A stretch of DNA of 64,000 bases from Dipteronia dyeriana (Eukaryota > Streptophyta > Magnoliopsida > Sapindales > Sapindaceae), in NCBI GenBank assembly GCA_032871835.1, contig CM065297.1, positions 95,253,052-95,317,051 of the forward strand, written 5' to 3'. Shown piece by piece: positions 1-13,000 of this stretch (position 1 is the stretch's first letter; each line of letters begins with the position of its first letter). The position numbers were made by a program, and so were the translations under genes. Below the pieces are notes generated by a model. That model was not told where the DNA came from and ran no database searches. It saw only the letters and a list, made by a program, of their open reading frames with translations.

Positions 1-1080
1 GATAAAGTTTTATTTTTTTTAACCGCAAAATTAATTAAGAGGCTGATAAACGACAAGACAAACAACATGAGCAAGCAATAGTAAGCTAGGGGCAACAACA
101 GCACAACAACCCCAGCAAAAAACTACACACCCCCAAGCAACAATAGCGAAAACAAGCCCAACCAAGAAACAAAAAGAGAAACCCAAGCAGCAACGAATAA
201 GAACATAGAGGCAGAACAACAAGATGTAGCAAAGAACACCAACGATAAGTAAAGAAGATGCACAAAAACACCTACAACAAAAAATGCTTAGAAAAAATAG
301 AGGGCACAAAATAGGGCTTAAGCAGTAGCTCAAACCTGGAAAAAACAGAAAAACTCTGAGAAAAACTACTAACAAAACCAAAAAGACAAGAAACGTAGGA
401 AGAGAGAAAAAGCTCAAGACCAGAAGTCAACATCAAATCACATAGAATCACCTCATTCCACGAAACCCCCTATCATTTTAGACCCCATTTTTACAAACCG
501 ATATGCAAATTGATTAGAAGCTCTCATACTATAAACCACATTACCACAAATTAACTCCAAATTACCTTGAATATCATAGATTAAGTTAACATGTTTGAAG
601 ATGCCAATGCCCTCACCATTGATCCATGAGACCGCCACTTTTGAAGCACTCACAATCTCTATATTTTGTCCCACAAGGGAAGGGATAAACACACATAGAG
701 CACAAGCTTTGTGGATATCAGCAACCTCAGCCGAATTGGAGTCTTATATCCCAATAAAACATGAAAACAAACACATCACTCCTCCATCACAATCCCTCAG
801 GACCCCGTCTATTTCTGCCAGCCCAAGCTTCCCTAAGGCAGAACCATCAATGTTGAACTTTAGATCACTACTCAAATGAGGGATCCAAGCTGCAGTCTTA
901 TGCTTCTTTATAGGCATGGAATCCACCCAATATCTTTGATGTTCAAAAGCATGGTTGTTAACATCTCCTTAAAGCCTTTACCATAGTGCTTGAACCACCA
1001 AGCCAATCGAAATTTAACCATGTATATAGCTTGCAAGACACTAGTTTCTTTGTCCCTAAACATAGCTTGAATTCTTATTG
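1..1080 (-). pseudogene. LINE-type non-LTR retrotransposon remnant (RNase H-like C-terminus)
   Basis: On the minus strand, 926 to 453 reads as a plant LINE RNase H-like domain. It has a 'KFNIDGSALGK' opening, a 'GVLRDCDGGV' segment and the typical 'FAYRFVKMGS' end, interrupted by an in-frame stop at 744-746. The stretch 1080-930 upstream, with a 'WWFKHYGKGF' motif, fits the linker that precedes this domain in such elements. From 450 to 1 the strand is a cysteine- and leucine-rich low-complexity tail that ends in an A-rich run, as expected for a LINE 3' end. Reverse transcriptase and endonuclease domains are absent. The copy is dead. Assignment to a LINE rather than to a free-standing RNase H-like gene is inference. 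Confidence 0.6.
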
Positions 1081-1205
1081 TGTTAGGTGTCCTAAGAATT
1101 CTAATTTAATGATATATAACTTATTACACTAGGTATCATAAGATTTCCTAGTTAATTGAGAATATTTATCCCTTAAGGAGTGAACTATGCCGCATGGAAA
1201 GGAAA

Positions 1206-2198
1206 GATGGACTCCTACATTTGCCAAATAGATGACCGTGCATGGATGGCGGTAGAGAATGGCTATACTCCTCCAACAATGACCACTGAAGATATAAGTG
1301 TTTTCTCCAAGCCTAAGTCCCAATGGAGCATATAAGAATTTGAAGCCTCTAAGTGGAACCACAAGGCAATGCATGCCATCTTATGTGCTATGGATGATAA
1401 CCAGTACAAGTTGATTCAAACAACTAACAGTGCTAAAAAGGCTTGAGAGATCTTAGAGACGGCTCATGAAGGAACTGAGGTAGTCAAAGACTCCAAACTC
1501 TAAATTCTTCAAATGCAATTCGAGACAATTAGGATGGAGGAGCATGAGTGCTTCAATGACTTCTAAGTGAAGTTGATGGACATAGTGAATCAAAGTCATC
1601 AACTAGGTGACCCATACTCGGATAGAAGGATCAAACAAAAGATCACGAGGTCACTTCCCAAGAGGTTTGAGTCCAAGGTGACGGCACTTGAAAAAAATAG
1701 TGACTATAAGATATTGAAGACCAGTGAAGTGATTGAAAGTCTTCTAGCCTATGAGTCTAGGTGGACTTCTACACCTACACCTCCTAAGAAGCAAAAGAGC
1801 ATTGCCTTGAAGACGTCCAAATGAGAAGAATGATTCAGATGAAGACATGACCTTAATAGTGAAGAGCTTTAAGAGATTTTTAAAGCTATAAAACAAAGGT
1901 TATAACTCTAAGGGAGATGATTTCAAGAAGAAGACTCACTTTAAGAAGATTGAGCCAAGTAAAGAGAGGCATTCAAGAAAGGGCATTCAATGCTTCGAAT
2001 GTGGAGGATTCAGGCACATCTCCACAAATTGTGCTAACTTGAAGGATAAGAAGAGAGGAAAGGCAATGGTCACTACTTGGAGTGACAGTGATGACACTGA
2101 AATAGATGATGACTCTTCTAGTGATGAGGAGGAAGTGACCAACTTTCACAAGGGGGACAACAAAGTGAAAGTTATTGAAAGTGTTCCTCAAACTTGAG
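1206..2198 (+). pseudogene. Copia gag polyprotein, N-terminal part (broken)
   Basis: The reading frame from about 1206 contains the retrotransposon gag core: 'QIDDRAWMAVENGYT', then 'HAILCAMDDNQYKLIQ', then the helical segment ending in 'LAYESRW' near 1765. A CCHC zinc knuckle follows at about 1990-2032 (spacing C-X2-C-X4-H-X4-C, 'CFECGGFRHISTNC'), then an acidic serine/aspartate-rich stretch to a stop at 2196-2198. Several in-frame stops (for example about 1333, 1444, 1501 and 1564) break the protein. The gag forms the virus-like particle of the element; this copy cannot make one. Gag sequence resumes at 4487, beyond an inserted unit. Confidence 0.75.
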
Positions 2199-2327
2199 TG
2201 ATTGTGAGAAGAACTACTTTGCCTTTCCGGTCTCCTACAATGAAGAAGCTCAAGTTGTCACCAAGTGTTTCTCACTTGAAGGATTCAAAAATGGTGACTC
2301 ATAAAATGGAGATCAAAAGGGAGCAAC

Positions 2328-4486
2328 TGTTGGAACCCCGTTCACCGGTTACACAACGGAACTAGGTTTTAAAGTTTTTAATACAGATCATAATCTGTAT
2401 CTAGGACCAGTAAACTTGGGATTGTAATTATTTTTCAGAACTAATACATACAATATGTAAACACAGGAAATTGAAATCGATATAATCAGAAGAAGAAAAT
2501 CTTACCAACGTTTGGAGGCTCCTTCACTTTATGATATGCTCTTGTCTGAACCACTCTTACCGATGTTTGGAGAATCCTTCACTTTACGATGTGCTCCTGT
2601 CTGAACCACTCGATTTTCCTCGCTATCTCTCGGAACTTGTAACTGTGTGTGAGCGCGTCACGGTCTCAGGAACTTGAATAGAGGATGTAGAGAAATACTT
2701 GAAGAAACTCTTTCTTCTCAATTTGGTGTATTGATTTCACACATACATAAATTACATCTCATGCAAAACTTATGTTTTTTTTTTGTGTTTATCAGGTACA
2801 CACCAAAAAAACAAAATCAACTTTTTCATAATGCAATTCATAAATCAGTGCGTTGACTTGGTGATTGTTTTTCTCTTTGATATTGATTTATGCACCACCA
2901 CTGTTTGTATCCTATACAAACTGATGTGTATTTTTTTTTAGTTGATATTCTTGTGTCCCACGCACAACCACATTACATCTCATGCAAATACTAATGCATG
3001 TCAGTTGTTGTTATCTGATATATATATATATATATTATAACACAAACCCTTTAATTGATATCTTTTGTCTTATTTAAAAATATAATACATATATATCATA
3101 TATATATATATATATATATATTTATGATAAAACTCATCAATTTAAATCTTTTAAGATATCTCATATCTCTTAAGATATCTCATATCTCTAAAGATATTAT
3201 TCAACTTGTTTTGAATTCAAACTCTTTAAATTCAAAAAAAAAATCTAATTTAATAAAAAAAAAATAATCAAATCATCTTATCTTTACAAAATTACATATC
3301 AACACCTTTCAACTAACGATTAATTACACAATTAAATAATCTAATTATTTAATTAACATAATCATTATCATTTATTAATTAAATAATTTCATTATTCAAT
3401 TAATTCTTGAATAAATAAGTGTCACTTTCGTAACAGAATTAATTGAACAATCCAATTAATTAACCGTGACCCTTGTTACCTAAATCGACCGGGCTAGCAA
3501 GGAGACCTAATGAACCCACAGTATTTTGAACTCCAATAATCAAAATCATTAATTAAACTCTTTAATTAATATTCCTTGATTATTAACTCCGATGTTATTC
3601 CACTAAAAACCTGAAGTTGCACTCTCTCAACTGTAGACGCTTTTACACAGACCGATACAACTCGATGTCCATCGATATAGCTATTACATATGGTGTGATC
3701 CTCCACAATAGTTCATAATTAGAGTTGGGTCATAATGTCCGTTATACCCTTCTAATTACATATATCCTTTAAGTACCATTGATTCTCTAATGGACAATAA
3801 ATCATATTTCCTCACGGAATTAGGAGAGCGCTCATATTGTCTAAGCCCCGAATCAACCCTTAAGGGAACTATCATCTACTTCTTACAATGAGTGGATTCC
3901 ACTATTGTATACAAATCTTCCCCGCCATAAGCCAAATCGTAATCCCAACATACGGAGCAAATTGATCGGGAACTGCATCCGACCTCACTCATGGTATATC
4001 AAAGACCACGATCTAACCTGAAGGAGTCGATAAGACACTCAGGATTAAGATCACCCACATATAGCCATCATAAGTTGATATATATGAATCTTATCGGTAA
4101 ACGGATCTTGGTGAGAGATTCATATAGATCATGGTCCAGTCCTATATGATCACATCATACAAGGTACCTTCATTCCCATATCTCATATGAATGATTCAAG
4201 ATAGAATCATCGTACATTACGGAATGGACCGTAGCTATAGATTAACCAAAAATAAAGTACCCAACTTTATTTTTTATCTATGGACTCTAGATTGCACGTC
4301 TTTTATTATATCCATTTGTGTATGACACTCATATGTACAGTTCGAGATTACATCCGACAATCTTGGATGTTAAATATATGCACAAGTTACAAAATAAACA
4401 ACACAACATGAATGAATTGGACTTTTCCTTTTATTTATTTCATAAATCCATTTACAAATTACATCTTTAGGGCATAAACCCCAACA
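2328..4486. mobile_element. Inserted LTR-like unit, probable solo LTR (2.16 kb)
   Basis: The unit begins TGTTGG and ends CCAACA, a 6-bp terminal inverted repeat in the TG...CA form of LTRs. It is flanked by GCAAC (2323-2327) and TCAAC (4487-4491), a 4-of-5 match to a target-site duplication. Gag coding sequence lies on both sides. It encodes no proteins and has neither primer-binding site nor polypurine tract inside. That fits a solo LTR left by recombination between the two LTRs of a full element. Read on the minus strand, the end TGTTGGGGTTTATGCCC looks like a plant Copia LTR start, so it probably lies in minus orientation. Confidence 0.6.
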
Positions 4487-5478
4487 TCAACATCAAGAGA
4501 AGCTATCTTTGAGGAAATGAGCCATGATAACACAAGTAATAGTAGCATGGACCAAGATAGCTCATGTTCCGATAACTCTTGTGGTAATGTAGTTAACTAT
4601 CAAGAGTTTATTGACTATCTTCAATATTGTTTGAAGAAGAAAAATGATGAAGTTCTTAAGTTGACAAAAGATAATCTTCAATTAAGAACTAAAGTGACTC
4701 AGTTGGATGATTAAATGACACTTGTCAAAGTGAATGAAGTGAGGTTGGAAAAAGACCTTGAGAAGGTAAAGAACAATATTGCTAAGATGACTTTAACCAC
4801 GGAGAAGCTTGATCATATGTTAGAAGTTGGCAAGAAGCCAAGTGATAAGAGAGGTTTAGGTTTTGAAGATGATAAAGAGACCTCAACTCCTAACAAGATG
4901 GTGTTTGCCAAGAGCATGGACATCAAAGAGTCTCTTCCTCCACAACATCTTAGGAAGAAAATTGAACTAGGAGAGTGCTCTGAAAATGCCCAAGTCAATA
5001 TGGCACCAAGTAGTCAAGCTTAAGCTCAACCAAAGAGATCACATCAAACAAGTCTTCCTCAACACAAATTCCACTAACCAAGGAAGCAAACTTCTCCAAC
5101 TTAACAACAAACGAGAAGAGAACCAATACCATACAAAAGGCAAGCTCAAAGACATGGGAAAGCTCTTATTCATACATGTCATTTTTATGGTGTAGATGGT
5201 CATATTAGACCAAATTGCTTCAAGTATATTAACATGTGTAGAACTAGAGGCATGATTGAGAAGAATAGGGCTAGAGCCAATATGCATGTGCCTAGGAAGT
5301 CTAGAGTTAATGATCATAGGAGAAATATGATGACTATGACCATTAGGAATGACATTGTGTCACTTAAATGGATTAGAAAAGATGAACCCACATGTTATTA
5401 TGCTAAGATTTTACCCATAGGCTCAACTATTTCCAATGGACTTGGAAGGTCTATAGGGACTCATATCCCCTTTTGACA
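4487..5478 (+). pseudogene. Copia gag, C-terminal part (broken)
   Basis: This continues the gag of 1206-2198 after the insertion. It shows an acidic 'SSMDQDSSCSDNSCG' region and a coiled-coil-like lysine/leucine region (about 4600-4900, with a stop at 4712-4714). A second knuckle sits at about 5176-5225 ('CHFYGVDGHIRPNC', the second Cys of the canonical C-X2-C replaced). Basic sequence follows to a stop at 5476. The reading frame is interrupted near 5022-5100. Immediately downstream the expected 'DSG' protease motif is not found, so the pol domains have been lost. Confidence 0.65.
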
Positions 5479-6694
5479 TGATTTGGATTGACCCCTTATG
5501 AGGAACTCATGCAAAGAGAGCGACCTTGCATTGCAATAAGCAAAAAATTGTTTAATTTTATACTCTTTAATTAATTGCTTGAGTATCTTGGGTGCATATA
5601 TTATTATATGACTTTTTATTCAATTAGTGTGCCCTTGTCTTATTTGAAATGCATGCCTCATTTGTGTTCAAACATGCATTTTTGGACTAGGAAAATTGAT
5701 TGGAAAGTACATTTGATTGACCCAAAATTTATCTCCATGTTCATGTGAACTTGTGTGTGTCATGCTTAAATATTATGCATGAATTATGTGCGTGAAATTG
5801 TGTGGAGAAGCAATTGACAAGGCTAAGTCAAATAAGGAACTTGTTTCCATTCAATTAATAAAGATGTCTCATCCAACTTAGTCTTGTCTCTCTTCTTAAT
5901 GGTTGAACATGACAACAACCAATAAGGATTTCATATACAATCAATCAATAAGGATTTTATATCTATGTCTTGGTTAACCATTAAGGATTGAAACAATTGC
6001 ATGTGTATGCTTAAAGTGTTTCTAAAAGCTATATCTTGTTTTTAATGACAAAAGGGTGCAAATTGGTTTGACTTCTTTTGGAACCCCTTTTGATACTTTG
6101 CTTTGTCAAATACCATGCTTTTGAAAGTTGATGTTGCATGTATTTCTTTAAAGACAATTATTTCACACGTTTTTTTAATAATCAAACTCACTTGCTCTTC
6201 TCTCTCACTTAATTAAATTGCATAAAGTTGTTGTATATGATTATGCATATTTTCCTTGCAAATATCTCTCTTTGCTAAATGACCCGATTGGGGAATACTT
6301 CTTTGCCTATCTTATAACAAAAAGGGGGAGTAGTGTGGATTTAGGGGGAGTTGAGAGTTGCATATGAGGGGAGATTGACTTGTTAAGGGGGAGTTAACCT
6401 ATTTAGGGAGAGCATTTGCATCTGTATTGTTATTGCATGGTGCTTGTTGATGTTGTATGCAAATTGCTCATATTTTTATTTTCATTGATCACCTCACATA
6501 CACTTGTCTTGGATAGTGTAGTTATATTATTTTGTAGGGATGTGTTGATTCTACAAGAGATGGATGACTTGAAGATCTAGTGTTTAAGCATCTCTTTGTA
6601 ATGTAGAAAAACTTTTTGTTGACCTCTTGTTGTTTTTTAAAAAATTTATTTTGTGAGGATGATATGTGAGTGGTGGTTTTGTCACAAAATAGCC
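5479..6694 (+). other. Non-coding internal region of the Copia remnant
   Basis: No open frame of interest. The region has several G-rich purine runs (about 6320-6420, 'GGGGGAG' type) typical of the non-coding stretch before the 3' LTR of SIRE-like Copia elements. Confidence 0.5.
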
Positions 6695-6705
6695 AAAGGG
6701 GGAGA
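6695..6705 (+). other. Polypurine tract of the Copia remnant
   Basis: AAAGGGGGAGA immediately precedes the LTR start TGTAAGTTCC. It would prime plus-strand DNA synthesis during reverse transcription. Confidence 0.7.
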
Positions 6706-7555
6706 TTGTAAGTTCCTTGGTTTTTTGATTGGCTTATTTCGAATGACAAACCACATTTAGGGATTATCGTGTAACGGTAGTTTAGGTGATCCTTATTCGT
6801 GACCAAACTCAAGCCTCAAAGGTATACTCACTTGACTTTAACTATTTGAAGAGATTTAGTTGCACACGCACACACTTACATGCATTTGTATTGACATGCA
6901 TTTATTCATTGCTTCTCATTACTCATGTGTGCATTCCTTCACAATCACACTTGCACTTTATGCATGTTTTTTTTTGTTATTGCATTTCTATGATTGCATT
7001 TGTGTTTCCATGATCATGAATTGCTTTTAATCATATGATAACTTGTTGTGTACATTGGGTTAGATTTGGTTCGGTTATTTTGAGTAACGTGTCTAGTTTC
7101 GAAATAATGGTTTTCAATGGTTTCAATGGTTTTCAATGATTTTCAATGATTTAAGTGTTTTTCAAAACTGACATTTGTATGGTCTTGTTACCATAATATT
7201 TTATACATTATTTCAAAATGAGTTTTGAAATTTTATGTACAAATGAGACACTCATACCTTTCCAACGGTATATTATTTGTAATATTTCATGACCGTTTGG
7301 ATTGGTTTTAAAATCTCCAAAGTGACTATAAAAACAGGGCATCTCTGTTATTGTCTGTTTCTGAACTTTGGTCACTCATTTAACCATAACTTTTTCTACA
7401 GTTATCAAAATCACATTTTTTTTAATTGTAGTAGAAAGTAGATTTCCATACATTTCAAACGGTATATTATACGAAAGGTTTCGAAGTCGTTTGGTCATGT
7501 TTTGATCTGTTTTGAATTTCAAGCTGGTGTGCTGAGAGCGAAATTCACCAAGCCT

Positions 7556-7700
7556 CGAGCGAAAATGGCCCTGAAATTCTTGGTAGCAATTTTCGCTTCC
7601 AAACATTTCGCCCCCTCCACGTGCGAAGATGGCCCCGAAAAACTTGACAACAATTTTCGCGCCCAAACTTTTCACCCCCTCCTGGTGCGAAACCTGTAGC
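7556..7700 (+). repeat. Imperfect 67-bp tandem repeat in the LTR
   Basis: Two consecutive units read GCGAA(A/G)ATGGCCC(T/C)GAAA..., then CAATTTTCGC..., then CCCCCTCC(A/T)(C/G)GT (7557-7623 and 7624-7690), followed by a partial third GCGAA. It lies just upstream of the TATA-like motif. A role as LTR enhancer is inferred only from position. Confidence 0.7.
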
Positions 7701-7833
7701 GAAAAACCTAATTTGGGCAAAAAAATGTATTTTCCTGTGCAACTCATTTTTACATCTTATATATATCATATTCTTCCCGAATCAGACCTAGAGAGCTCCA
7801 AAATAAAAAATCCAAGAGAGAATTATTGGCTCC

Positions 7834-7835
<2 letters not shown>

Positions 7836-7870
<35 letters not shown>
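7836..7870 (+). repeat. (GA)n microsatellite
   Basis: About 17 uninterrupted GA units inside the LTR leader region. Confidence 0.95.
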
Positions 7871-7872
<2 letters not shown>

Positions 7873-8768
7873 CCTAAGAACATTTTTTTACTCAATCAAA
7901 CTTCCATCTATGAACATCTAGCATCATTCTTCATCATTCAAGCATGAGTCTTCATATGTTTCATGACTAGGTAATCTCTACATGTCTTAGACTTCATTAT
8001 TTCATTATTATGACATGTATACCTAGGTTTTAGTTTTTATTGCAAATTAAATACATGTTCTTGTGTTTAAAAGCTTTTATGACATGCTTGTGATGTTGGT
8101 TGTTGGTTGAGAATTTTGTTTTGTGATAGCTAGAATTTAGGACGATTTTACCCTTCTAGCTAATTCTATATGCTTTGCATTTAGATATTGTTTAGGTCTA
8201 ATTGATTGCATTTGTTAATTGCATTAATTGTTCTTTGTCATGTTATATAACAACTTTTGTTGAATGACCTTTGTTTGATAATTAGATATTAGTCTCTCAT
8301 AGCTATATCTAGTTAAATCTTCTTGCACTTGCATTTAGACATTAATATCTATGAATTGCATTGATTGGCTTTTTTGAATTCTTTGAATTCTTAGATAAAC
8401 ATTTAGTGTAGCCTAGCACTACTTGTATGTTTAAGTCTTGTGACTAATTGGTTTGTGCACAAGCAAGTCGATCAATAATCACTATTAAGGCCCGTTGGGT
8501 AGTAGTGGTGAGTTAGTAACCTTGAAGTGTGACTAGGTGGTCAACTTAGATTGTAAACATCATTACAATAGTGGATTTGATGATCGGATGTGGCTAGAAG
8601 GATAGCCCGTGGTTTTTCCCTTGTCGAAGGATTTCCACGTATATATCGTGTGAAGCATAATTAGTTTAATTGAATGCTTTATAATTTGGGGTAATATAGG
8701 GTAATATTGATTAATCAAAAAATTGGTAATTGATTCGATTAAAATCTATTCCCCCCTAGACATACACA

Positions 8769-10092
8769 CTTCTAATGGAATTTCAACGTTCATGATTGGA
8801 TTGGATGATCTTGTGGATTTAATTCGGTGCTACTTCAATAGTCACGAGAAAAATGTACGATACTTTTATTATATGTTAATTAATCAATGGTTAGTGTTCT
8901 TTATTTTAAAGGATTTTTTTTTGAAATATACCAATCAAAATTGCTGCTTCCGACACGTGTTTTTCTTACGGTTTATTTTTCAATAAAAGAAAAAAGACCT
9001 TTTTTATTGTTTAAGTTAATATTAATTTTATATTATTTAATTTAATAATGAAAATTATTTTAACATGTCAATTTTTTTGAAGGGAACATGTCAGTTTTAA
9101 ATACTCACACTACATTTATTTTTTAGCTATGATTTTTAGAAACTTTTTGTGTTCAACACTTAGATTAGTCGATTATGATTTGTAATAAGATATTGTCCAC
9201 TTTTGAATATTTAACTTATAAGAGAAAAATTACTATGGTAAATTATTTAATCAAATTGTTCAATAATTTTATGTTATAATGTCATATGTTATAATGTTGA
9301 ACAAAATACTTCTGCGTATGCACTACTAGATATGTTTTCAAAATTTAAAAATTGAAACGAGAAATATTGTTTTATTTTCATTTTCTTATTAAATTAAAAA
9401 AAATGAAGAATCAAGTTGAAAAATAGTTCAAACATCACTAAAAAATCATTTAAAAGTTGCTTTTCAATTTTTTTTACTTTTAACACCGGTTTTGTTTTTG
9501 ATTTTGTGTTTATTTTTTAAAATAAAATGAAAAAGAGTTGACGAACGTGAATTTAAAATCGTTTTTGGAAACCAAAAACGAAAAAAGAACTGAAAAACAA
9601 CAAGATATGCCATAATCTTCTACAATATGTGGATGAATATTGAATCTCCACAAGAGTTTTTTATTATATATGTATATATATTTATATTAATATTTCCATT
9701 TTCAATTAAATATTTTTATTTGTTAAAAATATGAATTTTTATCATTTTAAATAATTATTTATCATAAAGGTGATATATAATAGGGTCCATTTTGTATCTT
9801 TAGAAGAAAAACTTAGGAAACATTAATGCAAAATTTTAAAAATATTAATGGGATGAAATGAGGTTATTCCGATGGTACGAGTTTTTCACTTTTACAAAAA
9901 TATTAAAGCCATTTGCACTATTAAAAATGGTACCAAATTGACTAAAATGACCCCATGGAGTACAAAGCCGTGTGTTAAAATATGAAGGGTGGTTTTGTCT
10001 TCACAGATAAATTATCGGTTACAACACTTCCATAACATTATAAGTGATTGTTTACCGCTAAAAAAACCCGCACCGTCGTCTTCCAAATCCAA
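8769..10092. other. AT-rich intergenic region upstream of the LepA gene
   Basis: No coding frame, RNA gene or element end is recognised. The stretch just before the start codon (about 9960-10092) should hold the promoter and 5' leader of the LepA gene. I see no unambiguous TATA box to annotate. Confidence 0.5.
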
Positions 10093-13000
10093 ATGTCTGC
10101 AGAACTCGGCTCTCCTCTCACGTTGGGCTTATCCATAAAGCAACACCGTTCTCAATCTCCATTACTAAAATCCTCACACTTCTCTGCCTTTTCTCTATCT
10201 AAAACATCTCCTCTCTTCAATTCTTCTCTCTTTATCTCTAAAAATGTCACTCGTCCCAGCTTTCGAGTGTTTTGCTGCCAGACCGGTTTGGAAACCGCCG
10301 TTCAAGCTGGACAAGACCGTCTTTTGAAGGTTTCATTTCTACACTTGTTTTTTTTTTCTTGCCGATTATATACATATACAATGAAGTGGCTGTGAGTTTT
10401 AGTTTATGGTTTTTTTTTTTTTTTTGTGTTATTGGCGATGGAATTTTTATATTATTGGTGTTTGGGTTTCTTATGATTGCAGGTTCCGACATCAAATATC
10501 AGGAATTTCTCGATTATAGCACATATTGATCATGGAAAATCAACTTTAGCAGACAAATTGCTGCAAATGACTGGTACTGTGCAGAAGCGAGATATGAAGG
10601 AGCAGTTTCTCGATAATATGGATTTGGAGAGAGAAAGAGGCATTACTATCAAGCTACAGGTTTGTGCATTTTTCTTATAATTAATATTCGGTCCAATTTT
10701 TCTGTGTTTTTCATTTCTACAAATATTAATTTAATTTAATTTTTTTATGTTTTCATATAGCATTAGGGATGTGCCTAAATAATTTTAACCAGTTGTAGGG
10801 AATATATAAAATTTGTTCAATACAAAATTTGTGGATGACCCTGTTTAAGCTTCTTAGGTTTTGTTTCTTCTCTTTTTAGCTGTTCCAGTCCAAAGGGCTT
10901 CTGATGCTATGATTGTTTTTCAAAATTTATTTCCATTTCCTAATTCACAGTCATCCAAGTTATTCTTTTGGCAGTCATTTTCATAGAGTGGATATAGAAA
11001 AAAAATGCATTTTCTGTAAAAATACATCATTGCTTATTCTTCCATGAATTTATGTTATACCCAGAGCAGAATACTCCATTAATAGCTGTTAGGTAGCACA
11101 ACTGTTGAAGTTCCACCTGCATTTAGTTAGTTTTTCCCAAACAGTTTACAAATTGAAAGCGCTTGGGTATCCCCAGCATAAGTAAAGAAGCTGGAAAAAT
11201 CCAGTGCTATTATTTTTTCAGTTGGATGCTCCATTATTGCCTCGTATATCATGTTGCTTACTGTAGCAAGTAGTCCATGTGTCCAAAACAAGTATTCTAT
11301 AATCTGTTTACTTATGTATAGGATCTAATATTCTTCCAGCATTGCATGTAGATTATGCTAAAAGCGACTATATCCTTTCAATATATATTCTTACCATGGC
11401 TTGCTGTTTCACTTCCTCTTAGAATTGTGCTTTTCCTATGCTTTAACGTTAGATATTATTCTATTGAATTCATTTAGAATCATAAATACATTAAAAAATT
11501 CAACTAGTATTGTATTTATAAGGAATATTAATTGACTAGTGTTATTGGCACTCCCCAAGTTTCTCATCTCATGGCACCCCTATTTATTTATTTATTTATT
11601 TTTAATTTGTACCATTTGCACCTTAAATTAAATACATAAAAAGGACAAAAAAAAGTAACAATAAATTTAGTAAAAAGATTTATGTTCATAATCTCATATG
11701 CAATGAGATTCATAATAGATTACGTTGATTGACCCTGTTTATATATCTACAATCCAATGCGTCAGCAACCGTAAGCCATCAACAAGAACAATATTTGGGG
11801 TTTCAAAAAGTTGAGCTGCCATGGCTGCACTCATTAACTGCATTAACTATTAAACATTAAGGGGTGTCCGTTTCAGATTTGTCTTTGGGTATTATAGTTG
11901 CTCTGAAATATGTTCTGCATTGTTGTTCTCTTAATCTTCTTTCATGCTTTCTGTTATATTCTTATCTGCAAAACTTTTGAGGAGTTTAAATTATCTGTTC
12001 TACTACATTAAAAGATTAGTATTGTATTCATATGGAATATTAATGTTTTATCTTACTTTTTGTTACCACATTCCTGATCAAGTTTACACAAATGTTGTTT
12101 CCGTGCATTGAACCAGCTGATCTCCAATTTTCTTTTTATATTGTTAAAAAAAAATTAAAAGATCTTGCATCAATTTTTGCAACTAAGTTAATTATTTATT
12201 TTGAATTTGCTAAAATCACACATAATATATAGAAAATTTTGAACTTAGAAAATAATTTATTGTTTAGTATGCTTATATCATGTAATTATTGAGTTATGAT
12301 AGACAGATAAATTGCTTGTCTGTTGTTCGTGATACACATGTGGCATGTACTCTTTGTTTGGTATATTTCATGTGCAATTCTTTAATAATCTTTATTATTT
12401 GGTTAGCCTTTTTGAGTTCATGCATTCTTTATTTTGGTTATTTTAAAATTTTCCAAATGTTTAATAGTACAACTTATTTGCATATGATCTTTGTGTAGGC
12501 TGCTCGAATGCGTTGGGTGATTGAAAATGAACCGTACTGCTTGAATCTAATTGATACTCCAGGTCATGTGGACTTTTCTTATGAGGTACTTGAATGTAAA
12601 CACATATGGTGGTCAAAATATTATTTGACATAATATTTATTATGTTCAAAGTTTGTTGTGTGGAGTGCATTGGAACAAGTATAATTTTGGAGGATCATCA
12701 TAGACAACTTACAATTTCTACTTGATAAATTTTAAAAAACAAAGAAAAAAAAATATTAGGGTATGTGTTGATATATTAGCACGTCTGAATGTCCGATGCT
12801 CGTTAATAGCACCATTTTTTGTTTTTCAAGGTTATGAAATGGACATAAACCATGTTTTCTACATATTCTCAAAGTTTAGAGTTCTTATATAAAACGGTTT
12901 TTCAGTTTAAAAAGAGAACAAAAACACACCTAGAAGAATTTCCAATAAATTGTATCATGTCTTTTTCTCAATTTCTACTCTCTCTCTATCTCTCTCTCTC

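Larger units (their letters stand above)
1190..8768 (+). mobile_element. Degenerate Copia LTR retrotransposon, gag-only remnant with 3' LTR
   Basis: Plus-strand order is gag (1206-2198), an inserted LTR-like unit (2328-4486), the rest of gag (4487-5478), non-coding internal sequence, polypurine tract (6695-6705) and a long LTR (about 6707-8768). The gag type (two zinc knuckles, long acidic/coil region), several G-runs of the AAAGGGGGAG type near the 3' end and a roughly 2-kb LTR suggest the SIRE/Maximus lineage; that lineage call is inference. Protease, integrase and reverse transcriptase are missing. No 5' LTR is visible, because the element meets the LINE remnant at about 1100. Confidence 0.7.
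6707..8768 (+). repeat. 3' LTR of the Copia remnant (about 2.06 kb)
   Basis: The LTR starts TGTAAGTTCC right after the polypurine tract and ends near CCCCCCTAGACATACACA at about 8767; the exact last base is uncertain. Inside are an imperfect 67-bp tandem duplication (7556-7700), a TATA-like TATATATCAT at about 7759-7768 just downstream, and a (GA)n run at 7836-7870 that would lie in the transcribed leader. No 5' partner LTR is in the window, so insertion age cannot be estimated. Confidence 0.65.

Noticed and set aside
31..417. 128-codon minus-strand frame rich in Cys, Leu and Phe
   Set aside because: Low-complexity tail of the LINE remnant; no domain, and the composition follows the purine-rich plus strand.
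595..879. Plus-strand frame of 94 codons
   Set aside because: Antisense shadow of the RNase H-like remnant on the minus strand.
10247..10529. Frames overlapping LepA exons 1-2 in other phases
   Set aside because: Shadow frames; the spliced exon 1 to exon 2 frame gives the conserved GTPase.
11520..11880. Possible MITE in intron 2 (GGCACTCCCC ... GGGGTGTCC)
   Set aside because: The candidate ends match over too few bases and no target duplication is seen.
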